Source: Diogma glabrata
Lineage: Eukaryota > Arthropoda > Insecta > Diptera > Cylindrotomidae
Reading direction: 5' to 3'
Length of the DNA: 64,000 bases
NCBI GenBank assembly: GCA_963693315.1
Contig: OY856187.1
Span: 381,413,460 to 381,477,459, forward strand
Made by a program: the position numbers and the translations under genes. The notes under the pieces were generated by a model. The model ran no database searches and was not told the origin of the DNA. It worked only from the letters and a program-made list of their open reading frames with translations. Below, one piece after another: positions 37,309 through 48,346 of this stretch (position 1 is the stretch's first letter; each line of letters opens with the position of its first letter).

Positions 37309-40191
37309 CGGATACTAGATATCAGATACCAGATACCATAACCAGATGCCAGATACCAGATAGCAGATACCAGATACCAGATTCCAGATATTAGTTACCA
37401 GATACCAGATACTAGAAACCAGTTACCAGATACCAGATAACAGATACCAGATACCAGATACCAGATACCTGTTACAAGATACCATATACCAGATAAAAGA
37501 TACCATAAACCAGATACCAGATAACAGATACCATAAAACAGATACCAGATACCAAATACCTGATACCAGATTCCAGATACCAGATACCAAATACCAGATA
37601 AAAGATACCAGTAACCAGATAGCAGAAAGCAGATACCAGAAAACATAAACCAGATAAAAGATACCAGATGCCAGAAATCAGATACCAGATAGCAGATACC
37701 AGATACCAGATACCAGATACAGGATACGAGAAACGAGATACCAGATACCAGATACCATTAACCAGATACCAGATACTAGAAACCAGATACCAGATACCAT
37801 ATACCAAATACCAGATACCAGACACCAGGTACCAGATACGAGAAACCAGATACCAGGTACCAGATACCAGCTACCAGATAAAAGAGACCAGATACCGGAT
37901 ACCAGATACCAGATACCAGATACCACATACCTGAAACCAGATACCAGATACCAGATATCAGATACCAGATACCAGAAACCAGAACGCAGATACCGAAACA
38001 TGATTCCAGCAACCAGATACCAAATACCAGATACCAGATGCCAGGTACCAGATACCATAAACCAGATACCAGATACCAGATACCAGATACTTTTTTTTTT
38101 ACAGATACTAGATAACAGATACGAGATACCAAATACCAGATACCAGATAAGAGATACCAGATACCATATACCAGATACCAGATACCAGATACCAGATACC
38201 AGATACCAGATACCTGATACCAGATACCAGATACCAGTTACCAGATAAGAGATACCAGATACCAGATACCAGATGCCAGTTACCAGATACCAGATACCAC
38301 ATACCAGATACCATATACCAGATACCAGATACGGGAAACCAGAAACCAGAACGCAGATACCGAAACATGATTCCAGATACCAGATACTAAATATCAGATA
38401 CCAGATACCATAAACCAGATACCAGATACCAGATACCAGATACTAGATACCAGATACCAGATACCAGATACCAGATACCAGAAACCAGATACCAGATACC
38501 AGATACCAGATACCAGATACCAGATACCAGATACCAGATACCAGATACCAGATACCAGATACCAGATACCAGATACGGGAAACCAGAAACCAGAACGCAG
38601 ATACCGAAACATGATTCCAGATACCAGATACCAAATACCAGATACCAGATGCCAGATACCATAAACCAGATACCAGATACCAGATACCAGATACCAGATA
38701 CCAGATACCAGATACAAGATATCAGATACGAGATACCAATACCAGATAGCAGTTATCAGATAAGAGGTATCAGATACCAGATACCAGATACCCGATACCA
38801 GATACCAGGTACCAGAAACCAGATAACAGATACCATAAACTAGATACCAGATAACACCTACCTGATACCAGACTCCAGATACCACATACCAAATACCAAA
38901 TACCAGATACCAGTAAACAGATAGTAGAAAGCAGATACCATACGAAAGATACCAGAAAACATAAACCAGATAAAAGATACCAGATGGCAGAAACCAGATA
39001 CCAAGTACCAGGTACCAGATACCAGAAACCGTATACCAGATACCACATACCAGAAACTAGAAACTAGATAGCAAATACCAGAAACATGATTCCAGATACC
39101 AGATACCATAAACCAGATACTAGATACCAGATAAGAGATACCAGATACCAGATACCAGATACCAGATACCAGATACCAGATACCAGATACCAGATACCAA
39201 ATACCAGTTACCGGATACCAGATACGAGACACCAGATACCAGATACGATATACTAGATACCAGATACCAGATACCAGTTACCAGATAAGAGATAACAGAT
39301 ACCAGATACCAGATACCAGATACCAGATACCAGATACCAGATACCAGATACCAGATACCAGATACCAGATACCAGATACCAGATACCAGATACCAGATAC
39401 CAGATACCAGATACGGGAAACCAGAAACCAGAACGCAGATACCGAAACATGATTCCAGATACCAGATACCAAATACCAGATACCAGATGCCAGATACCAT
39501 AAACCAGATACCAGATACCAGATACCAGATACCAGATACCAGATACGGGAAACCAGAAACCAGAACGCAGATACCGAAACATGATTCCAGATACCAGATA
39601 CCAGATACCAGATACCAGATACCAGATACGGGAAACCAGAAACCAGAACGCAGATACCGAAACATGATTCCAGATACCAGATACCAAATACCAGATACCA
39701 GATGCCAGATACCATAAACCAGATACCAGATACCAGATACCAGATACCAGATACCAGATACCAGATACTAGATACCAGATACCAGATACCAGATACCAGA
39801 TACCAGATACCAGATACCAGATACCAGATACCAGATACCAGATACAAGATATCAGATACGAGATACCAGGTACCAGATACCAGGTACCAGATACCAGATA
39901 CCAGATACCAGATAGCAGTTATCAGATAAGAGGTATCAGATACCAGATACCAGATACCCCATACCAGATACCAGGTACCAGAAACCAGATAACAGATACC
40001 ATAAACTAGATACCAGATAACAGATACCTGATACCAGACTCCAGATACCACATACCAAATACCAGATACCAGTAACCAGATAGTAGAAAGCAGATACCAT
40101 ACGAAAGATACCAGAAAACATAAACCAGATAAAAGATACCAGATATCAGATACCAGATACCAGGTACCAGGTACCAGATACCGGAAACCGT
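37309..40191. repeat. AGATACC heptamer satellite, block 1
   Basis: About 2.9 kb of AGATACC units (equivalently CCAGATA) with many variant heptamers. Longer variants recur: a block containing GATACCGAAACATGATTCCAG occurs at 37989, 38355, 38600, 39438, 39570 and 39653, usually preceded by GGGAAACCAGAAACCAGAACG. A 165-bp variant-rich block at about 38819 recurs at about 39985. Because 7 is not a multiple of 3 and no frame contains a stop, the minus strand shows (GIWYLVS)n ORFs up to 257 codons and the plus strand (RYQIPDT)n ORFs. They are repeat translations, not genes. Confidence 0.95.
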
Positions 40192-42188
40192 CCCAAGTAG
40201 CAAAAATAGTGATTATCAGTACTTAAAGAAGGAGTTAAGAAGACTTAATCGAGGCAACGCGCCTTCTTAAAGAAGGATTTAAATATGAATTAAGTACAAA
40301 AAGGCCTATGTGGGCGGTCCGATAGAACGAATTAAGAAGCGTATTTCTATCTTATTTCCTTCTTAAATAGGTATGTGATTTTTAACTCCTACTAAAGTCC
40401 TTCTTAACTTCTTCTTAACTCCAGCTTAACTCTTTCTTAAATCGGTATGTCATTTTTTTGTTATACTATCAAATTCAAAGAGTAACACAGATATTTCTAT
40501 CTCTTTTTTTCTTTATTGAATTAATTTAAATTAAAGATAATGACAATAATGAAATGAAACAAAAAAAAATATGTTGTGTTCTGTTTATAAATTTTATGAA
40601 GAGAAGCTGAGAAGATAATAAAAATATATTATATATTGGGGGTCTGAAAATCGGTTTTAAGATAACATTAACCCAATATCTTCAAACGGAACGAGTTTTA
40701 TGATGAAATGGGGTCTTCTAACCACTTCAAAACTCACGCGCCCTTATAATTTCTCTAATTTATTTAAATAAAATATGTCAAAATTCAATGCGCCTAAAAC
40801 TTTATTTAAAATTTTTTGTTGATCAGAACTTGAACATATTCATGCTCACATCGTTGTTAGCTATCTAAATATAAGTTAAAATAAAAAATTGGAGCAGTAT
40901 TTATTATTTATATTTTTAACGAAAATTTTTCAAATTGTATTTTAAAAATTTTGTATAAAAATATGGCGGAATCTTGTTCATTATCAAGTATATGATGATT
41001 TCTCAAATTAAGTACAAATATCTTCTTAATTTAGTATGACACAATACCAAAATAGTTGAAATACCTTCTTAATTCGGGTTGAAAACCAACAACGAATTTA
41101 TACTATTTTGGGTATGATCATTAGTTTTCAATTGTACACTGGAAAAAAAAGTTGGTTTAATCTATAATAAATCAAATTATTTTTGTAGCATCATCTAAAA
41201 TTAAGGACAACATACAAAACATTTGTCTAACGGTAAAACGTTTTGTCAATCGTACTAAATTTTAGATAGTGCTACAAAGTTTATTTTGCTGAACTAATAA
41301 TGAAGAATATGCCAATGTGTTTTTTAGTGTACATTACTGCAAAAATACGGTATGTGACATACCAATTTAAGTAGAAATTTGTACTATTTCGAGTATTAAA
41401 ATACCGATTTAAGTACATACAATGTTTACTTTTTCCTGTACCTGACAGTTATGAATAATTCGATTGGATTTGTTTAAATTTTACTTAAATTTAGGATAGT
41501 TTAGTTATTTGGTTAGTTTGGCTGATTTGAAATATATTGCAGAAGAAACACTAGAATTGACTGCCAGAGTATCCCTTGTTTGAATCGACTCAACATCGCT
41601 CATGGTATCAGATGTAACCAAACTAGGCTCTACATAATTTCGTTTTAACTGCTGATTAAATATTTCTTGAATTTTCATATACTTTGATCTCTTATAATAA
41701 CCGGTTCGTTTCTTTTTTCTCCATAAATTTAATAAACTATTTTGTTCCATTTTAACAAAACACGTATAGTAATCATAAGGTATAAACGTAACAAACAAAC
41801 AATAAAAACTGTCAAATGTTGACACGCATACAAAGAAAGCATAAAATATCATACCAATTTAAGTAAAAAATTCGAAGTATTAAAGCCGGATTATCATACC
41901 GATTTACAACTTCAAATATACATACCAAATTAAGAAGCATTTAAGAATTCTTTACTCGAGCTCGTACATTCCAATTTAATCTTTCTATATGAATACCAAT
42001 TTAAGAAGCCTTTAAGAATGCTTAAAAAGAGATGTTACATACCGATTTAAAACCCAGGTGACCATACCATTTTAAGAAAGATTTAAGAAGCATTAAAGTA
42101 ACAAACATTCAACATACCAAAAAAAGAATGAAGTAAGTTGCAATAAAGAAATGACATCCCAAAGCAATACCAATTTTTGCTACTTGGG
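40192..42188. mobile_element. 1,997-bp DNA transposon inserted in the satellite
   Basis: The termini CCCAAGTAGCAAAAAT and the complement ATTTTTGCTACTTGGG lie between duplicated GT dinucleotides (40190-40191 and 42189-42190). A related uninterrupted sequence exists at 39021-39050 (AGAAACCGTATACCAGATACC, as two joined motifs), which fixes the boundaries. Near both ends TTAAATNGGTATG-like motifs are repeated, pointing inward (left: 40365, 40437; right: about seven between 41880 and 42120). No complete transposase is visible, so this copy is probably non-autonomous. The superfamily is undetermined. Confidence 0.85.
41505..41852 (-). CDS. Hypothetical basic protein within the 1,997-bp transposon
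   Basis: A 115-codon frame on the minus strand. The second methionine (codon 35, at about 41750) starts a hydrophilic stretch, MEQNSLLNLWRKKKRTGYYK, with a strong Arg/Lys cluster and then an acidic/Ser-rich part (SDTMSDVES). The upstream 34 codons are hydrophobic and probably untranslated. It could be the first exon of the parental transposase gene, with the remainder deleted; no family is recognised. Confidence 0.3.
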   Translation of the reverse strand: MIFYAFFVCVSTFDSFYCLFVTFIPYDYYTCFVKMEQNSLLNLWRKKKRTGYYKRSKYMKIQEIFNQQLKRNYVEPSLVTSDTMSDVESIQTRDTLAVNSSVSSAIYFKSAKLTK

Positions 42189-42650
42189 GTATACCAGATA
42201 CCACATACCAGAAACTAGAAACTAGATAGCAAACACCAGAAACATGATTCCAGATACCAGATACCATAAACCAGATACTAGATAACAGATAAGAGAAACC
42301 AGATACCAGATACCAGATACCAGATACCAAATACCAGTTACCAGATACCAGATACGAGATACCAGATACCAGATACCAGATACCAGATACCAGTTACCAG
42401 ATAAGAGATAACAGATACCAGATACCAGATACCAGATACCAAATACCAGATACCAGATACCAGATACCAGATACCAGGTACCAGATACCAGATACCAGAT
42501 AAGAGATACCAGATACCATATACCAGATACCAGATACCAGATACCAGATACCAGATACCAGATACCAGTTACCAGATACCAGATACCAGATATCAGAAAC
42601 CAGATACCAGATACCAGATACACGATACCAGATACCAGATAACAGATACC
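42189..42650. repeat. AGATACC satellite, continuation of block 1 after the transposon
   Basis: Starts with the same variant order as 39031 onwards (GTATACCAGATACCACATACC, then ACTAGAAACTAGATAGCAAA and CATGATTCCAG), so it continues the array the transposon entered. Units are mostly AGATACC to about 42650, degenerating into CATCC variants at 42651-42672. Confidence 0.95.
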
Positions 42651-42672
42651 ATATCATCCATAGATACCATAC

Positions 42673-43361
42673 CATCCCTCTTACGCATGGAGGGTTCAGT
42701 TTTTATTAATTTGTTATTTTTTTCTATTTTTTGATCCACGGGTGTGACAACCCCGCGTACTTCAGTCCCTGCTATTGGCATATGAGTTACAGTTATGAGT
42801 TACCACTGGCAATAGCAGTGAGATATCACTAGCCAAGGTGATATCTTAGGGGTGCTGGCGGATGAACTGTATTCAGTCAACGGTAGCACTCTCAATCTTA
42901 GCTAATGAATATTCCTTGATGCTGGAACGCTGTGGCTTGCTCGAAGAAACGAGCCTCTATATAACTATATATCTGAGCTTTAATCATTGAAAAATATACT
43001 GCGTCCCATAATCAAGGATTATGCTATTAGCTGGACTATTGGCAAACCAATTTTAGTTTTGTTCCTGCAAATTTTTAAAACAAATTTGCTTTTTACCTCT
43101 TATTTTATTTTTATTTTCCCTATCCTATCACGAAATATTGGCCTATGTCATATTTTATATGTGATAGAATTTATGGTTTAGTTATCCATTGTTTAACAAA
43201 AAAATATTAAAAAAAAACTAAAAAAAACAGATTTGCGTCCATTAACATCCTTAGAACGCATGTTGTTGTGGGACCTTGGTCTTAAAAGGTTTTTATGTGT
43301 TATTGTGACACATATTGTAATGCCTACTACACATCACATTTTATTTAAAAAAAAAAAAAAA
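42673..43361 (+). repeat. Rep-P dispersed repeat, full copy with A-tail, inserted in satellite
   Basis: Begins TACGCATGGAGGG-type text, passes GATCCACGGGTGTGACAACC, CCCTGCTATTGGCATATGAG, GAGATATCACTAGCC and CTATCCTATCACGAAATATTGG, and ends CACATTTTATTTAAAAAAA directly abutting AGATACC units. An A-tail at one end only suggests retroposition. No tRNA-like promoter boxes were recognised, so it may be a LINE 3' fragment or an unusual SINE. The 64-codon ORF at 42987 is shared with the next copy but matches no family. Confidence 0.8.
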
Positions 43362-44030
43362 GATACCAGATACCAGATACACAATCCCAGATTCCAGATA
43401 CCAGTAACCAGATGCCAGAAAGCAGATACCATACGAAATATACCAGAAAACTGATATCAGATAAAAGATACCAGATACTAGATATCAGAAATCAGATACC
43501 AGATAGCAGATACCAGAAATATGATTCCAGATACCAGATACCAGATACCAGATACCAGATACCAGATACCAAATACCAGATACCAGATACCAGAAACCAG
43601 ATACAAGATACCAGATACCAGATACCAGATACCAGTTACGAGATACCAGATACCAGATATAAGATACCAGATATAAGATACCAGATACCAGATACACGAT
43701 ACCTTATACCAGATACCAGACACCAGATACCAGATATCAAATACCATAAACTAGATAACAGATATCAGATACCAGGTTCCAGATACCAGATACTAGATAC
43801 CACATAGCAGATACAAGATACCAGATACCAGATATCATGCAGATACCATACAAGGTAACAGATACCAATTACCATTTTTCCAGATACCAGATACCAAATA
43901 CCAAATACCAGATACCAAATACTAGATATTAGAAACAAGATACCATAAAACCAGAAACCAGATACCAGATACCAGATACCAGATATCAGATACAAAATAC
44001 AAGATACAAGATACCAGATACAAGATGCCT
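43362..44030. repeat. AGATACC satellite, block 2
   Basis: Heptamer units with more substitutions than block 1. Shares AGAAAGCAGATACCATACGAA with block 1 (38930, 40087) and ATACCATACAAGGTAAC with the start of block 3 (46912). ORFs on both strands are repeat translations. Confidence 0.95.
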
Positions 44031-44098
44031 GTTTGTGAACCTAACATCTAAGATAAGAAAATTAATATCACATCAAACCTTAAATTAAATTGCAATTA

Positions 44099-44773
44099 GT
44101 ACGCATGGAGGGATCAGTTTTTATTAATTTGTTAATTTTTTTCTATTTTTTGATCCACGGGTGTGACAACCCCGCGTACTCCAGTCCCTGCTATTGGCAT
44201 ATGAGTTAACGTGAGATATCACATACCACTGGCAATAGCAGTGAGATATCACTAGCCAAGGTGATATCTTAGGGGTGCAGGCGGATGAACTGTATTCAAT
44301 CAACGGTAGCACTCTCAATCTTAGCTAATCAATATTCCTTGATGCTGGAACGCTGTAGCTTGCTCGAAGCAACGAGCCTTCATATAACTATATATCTGAG
44401 CATTAATCATTGAAAAATATACTGCGTCCCATATTCAAGGATTATGCGATTAGCTGGACTATTGGCAAACCAATTTTAGTTTTGTTCCTGCAAATTTTTG
44501 AAACAAATTTGCTTTTTATCTCTTATTTTACTTTTATTTTCCCTATCCTATCACGAAATATTGGCCTATGTCATATTTTATATGTGATAGGATTTATGGT
44601 TTAGTTATCCATTATTTAAGAAAAAAGTATTAAAAAAAACAGATATGCGTCCATTAACATCCTTAGAACGCATGTTGTTGTGGGACCTTGGTCTTAAAAG
44701 GTTTTTATGTGTTGTTGTGACACATATTGTAATGCCTACTACACATCACATTTTACTAAAAAAAAAAAAAATT
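44099..44773 (+). repeat. Rep-P dispersed repeat, second full copy with A-tail
   Basis: Close to identical to 42673-43361 over its length; the main difference is around the TATGAGTTAACGTGAGATATC segment (44200-44222). It ends in a run of about 13 A. It is preceded by 68 bp of unique AT-rich sequence (44031-44098). Confidence 0.85.
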
Positions 44774-45267
44774 GAAAATTTCCTTTACATTCTACTCAAA
44801 TGAATGGATAATTATTGTCAACAACAATTCAATGTTGATTGTTGATTTATTGTCAATTGTAGGTCAATGACATCCATGCAAATGAAACCTTTGTAATCCA
44901 ACAACATTAATGCCTACACATTAGAAGGTATATTTACCAAATTAAATTGGAATCCATAATTGATCTACTATAATACAGATGTCAGTAAATTAAACAAAAA
45001 CGATGTAGATGGCAATGTTGTTGGATTAGTAACAATTACAAGTAGCTAAACAAGTTAATAAAAAAGATAACATTATTTTTTGCATTCATTACAATTAACC
45101 ATTTTTAATAGTGTAAAGCCAAGGAATAATTTATTAATTAAAATTATATATGGAATTAAAATTTATATTGTAAAATAAATTCAATTGTTGAAAATTAAAA
45201 ATGTAGTTGGAAACAAAATTATTTTTAATTAATTTATACAAAATATTCATTTGAACAAACATTTTTT
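44774..45267 (+). mobile_element. Probable 5' LTR region of a BEL/Pao-type retrotransposon
   Basis: Lies directly upstream of a primer-binding-site-like sequence and a BEL/Pao gag frame on the same strand, so the LTR is expected here. It is AT-rich with ACAACAATTCAATGTTG-type local repeats. The 5' boundary and a partner LTR are not visible. Confidence 0.4.
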
Positions 45268-45283
45268 TGCCGAAACTCGGGAA
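45268..45283 (+). other. Primer-binding site, BEL/Pao-like element
   Basis: TGCCGAAACTCGGGAA matches the GTGCCGAAACTCGGGA-type site typical of this group, lacking its first bases; it lies about 340 bp before the gag start. Confidence 0.55.
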
Positions 45284-45621
45284 TCAGGTTATTGAAGCAA
45301 ACAAGCAGCACGTGTATCACGTATCAAGGGAAATTCAGATAAGTAACCATTTTAATTAATTTCTCGCTAAATTTAATAAGTATATATTCGTACCTAAGTC
45401 GAAAGATTAAAGATATGGTAATTGTTGTAAAATTTTTGAAAATTTAATAGTGAAATTTGGTTATTTGAAACTGAAAAATAAGAAGTTGTTAACCGAGGTA
45501 GTGAATCCCGAAAGTTCTTAAAACCATAAAATTATCGGTTTCTAACAAGGTGGACAATTAAATTTAAATAATTAAGTATAACTAACTCTCAGTGATAGTG
45601 AAACGATAAAACTTGAGCAAA

Positions 45622-46904
45622 ATGGAAAGAAGCACGCGTGTGCGAGATCGTACTGTTAGCCAAATTAAGACCTTGAAAAAATAGAGTGAGGCAATTACAA
45701 ACGAGATCACATTGGATGCAGTTGAAACGCGTTAAGAACAGCTTGAGGATCGATACAAGGATTTTAATACGTATGAGTTAGAATTAGTATGTGTGGAAAC
45801 GTATAATTTGATCGTTGAACAGGTGGATGAACTGTACCTGACGACAAGTGCAACATTGAAGGCTGCAATAAGATCAAGGTCACATGGAAAGAAGGAAGAA
45901 ATTGACCTAAATGCAACGTTTGGACAATTCATGAGACAGCAGCAAAGTATTCTACAGGGTATGAGCCAACTTAACCACGTGCGGTTACTGAAAACCTACA
46001 TCGAACCATTTACAGGAGATTATAAACAATGGCCCTCCTTCCAAGACTTATATGTAACTTCAGTTTACGACAACAACAATGTTAGTCCAGTACACAAATT
46101 GCAAATACTAAACGGGTTACTTAAAAGTGAAGCAGCTACCTTTATTCGTCATATAAAGGTTACCGACCAGAATTATGAGGTAGCTTGGTCTAAATTGGTA
46201 GCTAGATATAATAAACCGAAATCGGTAGTATGAACGCTGATACAATTTTTCTTAGATGAAAGGAGTTGTGATCAAGTTAATCATAGGGACCTAAGAAAAC
46301 TTTGTGATACGGCAGATGAAGTAATTCGGGGGTTACGAGCATTAGGAACCGCAGCGGAATCACGAAATATCTGGTTAGTGCACCTTTTAGTGAGCAAATT
46401 AAATGCAGAAACAAAACAACTTTGGGCAAATGAGTCGGAAGAGGAGACGTTCCCCACGTTTGAGAAATTGTTTCAATTTTTAAATACCAGGTGTGATGCT
46501 TTACAATCCTGCAAGACAGCGGTGACAAAAGCAACTGTTCCAAAATATATTAAAACATATCATACTACTCAAACCACTAAAGTCAACTGTATAGCGTGTA
46601 AACAAGATCATTTTCTGTATAAATTCCCAGTATTTAAATTGATGAACACTGAAAACAGAATAAAATTAAGAGATAGCTTCAACTGTTGTTCTAACTGTTT
46701 GCGTTTAGGACACATACAAAATCAATGTTATTCACGATCCAGATGTTTACTTTGCCCACAGCGTCATCATTCATTATTACATAGAGAATGTCTAACAATG
46801 AGCTCACATGCACTAACTGATGATCAGGAAAACCTTGAAACTTTCCATACACAATTGGCATCAATATCAACAGTTCCATACCATCAATCAACAAACATAC
46901 CGAA
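45622..46904 (+). pseudogene. BEL/Pao retrotransposon gag, truncated by satellite
   Basis: From ATG 45622 one continuous frame runs to 46904, interrupted only by in-frame stops at 45682, 45733 and 46231. It contains the DUF1759-type gag core (LLKTYIEPFTGDYKQWPSF, VSPVHKLQILNGLL, NYEVAWSKLVARYNKP), then a zinc-knuckle region near 46690-46790 with CCSNCLRLGHIQNQC (CX2CX4HX4C) followed by CLLCPQRHHSLLH. Gag packages element RNA. The protease, RT and integrase that should follow are absent: heptamer satellite begins right after SINIPN-like text at about 46905. Confidence 0.85.
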
Positions 46905-48346
46905 TACCAGATACCATACAAGGTAACGTATACCAGCTACCAGATACCAGATACCAAATACCAGATACAAGCTACCTGATACCAGATACCAGATACCAGA
47001 TACGAAATACCAGAAACTAGATTCCAGATACCAGATACTAGAAACATGATACCAGATACCAGATACCAGATTCCAGATACCAGATACCAGATACTAGATA
47101 ACAGATACCAGATTCCAGATACCAGATACCTGAAACCAGATACCAGATAGCAGATACCACATACCAGATACCAGATACCAGATACCAGATACCAGATACC
47201 AGATACCAGATACCAGATACCAGATACCAGATACAAGATACCATACACCAGAAACAATATACCAGGTACCAGACACCAGATACCAGATACGAGATACCAG
47301 ATACCAGATACCAGATACCAGATACCAGATACAAGATACCAAATATCAGATACTAAAATAGGCAATAGATACCAGTTACCAGATACCAGATACCAGATAC
47401 CAGATACCAAATACCAGATACCAGATACTAGATATCAGATACCAGATACTAAATACCAGATACCAGATATCAAATATCAGATACCATATACCAGAAACCA
47501 GAAACCAAATACTAGTAACCAGATACCAGATACCAGATACCAGATACCAGATACCAGATACCAGACACCAGATACCAGATACCAGATACCACATACCAGA
47601 TACCATATACCAGATACCAGATACCAGATACCAGATACCAGATACCAGCAAACAGATACCAGATACCAGATACCAGATACCAGATACCAGATACGAGATA
47701 CCAGATACCAGATACCAGATATCAGATACCAGATGCCAGATACAAGAAACCAGAAGCCAGAACCCAGATACCAGATATCAGATACCAGATACCAGATACC
47801 AAATACCAGATACCAGATACCAGATACAAGATACCAGATACCAGATACGAGATACCAGATAATAGATACCAGATACCAGATACCAAATACTAATGATACC
47901 AGATACCAGATACCAGATACCATATACCGGATACCAGTCACCGGATACCAGATAACATATTCAGATACCAGATACCAGACACCAGATATCAGATACTAGA
48001 TACACAATACCAGATACCAGATACCAGATAACAGAGACGAGATACTAGATACCAGATACCAGATACCAGATATCAGGTACCAGATACCAGATAACAGATA
48101 CCAGATACCAGATTTCAGATACCAGATACCAGAAAAAATATACCAGATACCAGATGCCGGATGCCAGATACCAAATACCAGATACCAGGTACTAGATACC
48201 AGATACGAGATACCAGATAATAGATACTAGATCCCAGATACCAGATATCAGATACCAGTTACCAGATACCAGATAAGAGATACCAGATACTAGATACCAG
48301 ATACCAGTTACCAGATATCAAATACCAGATACCAGATACCCGATAC
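46905..48346. repeat. AGATACC satellite, block 3
   Basis: About 1.4 kb of AGATACC units beginning immediately after the truncated gag. The early ATACCATACAAGGTAAC is shared with block 2 (43846). Minus-strand ORFs up to 157 codons are repeat translations. Confidence 0.95.

Noticed and set aside
37395..40203. Dozens of ORFs of 60-257 codons reading (GIWYLVS)n or (RYQIPDT)n
   Set aside because: They are the stop-free translation of a 7-bp tandem repeat and occur in all frames on both strands; there is no start context, composition change or conservation signal for a gene.
37309..48346. Possible CRISPR array
   Set aside because: The repeat is a continuous degenerate heptamer without unique spacers, in clearly eukaryotic DNA with no cas genes.
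37309..48346. Possible telomeric repeat
   Set aside because: AGATACC differs from insect TTAGG-type telomere repeats, is internal and highly variant, and is flanked by ordinary repeat DNA.
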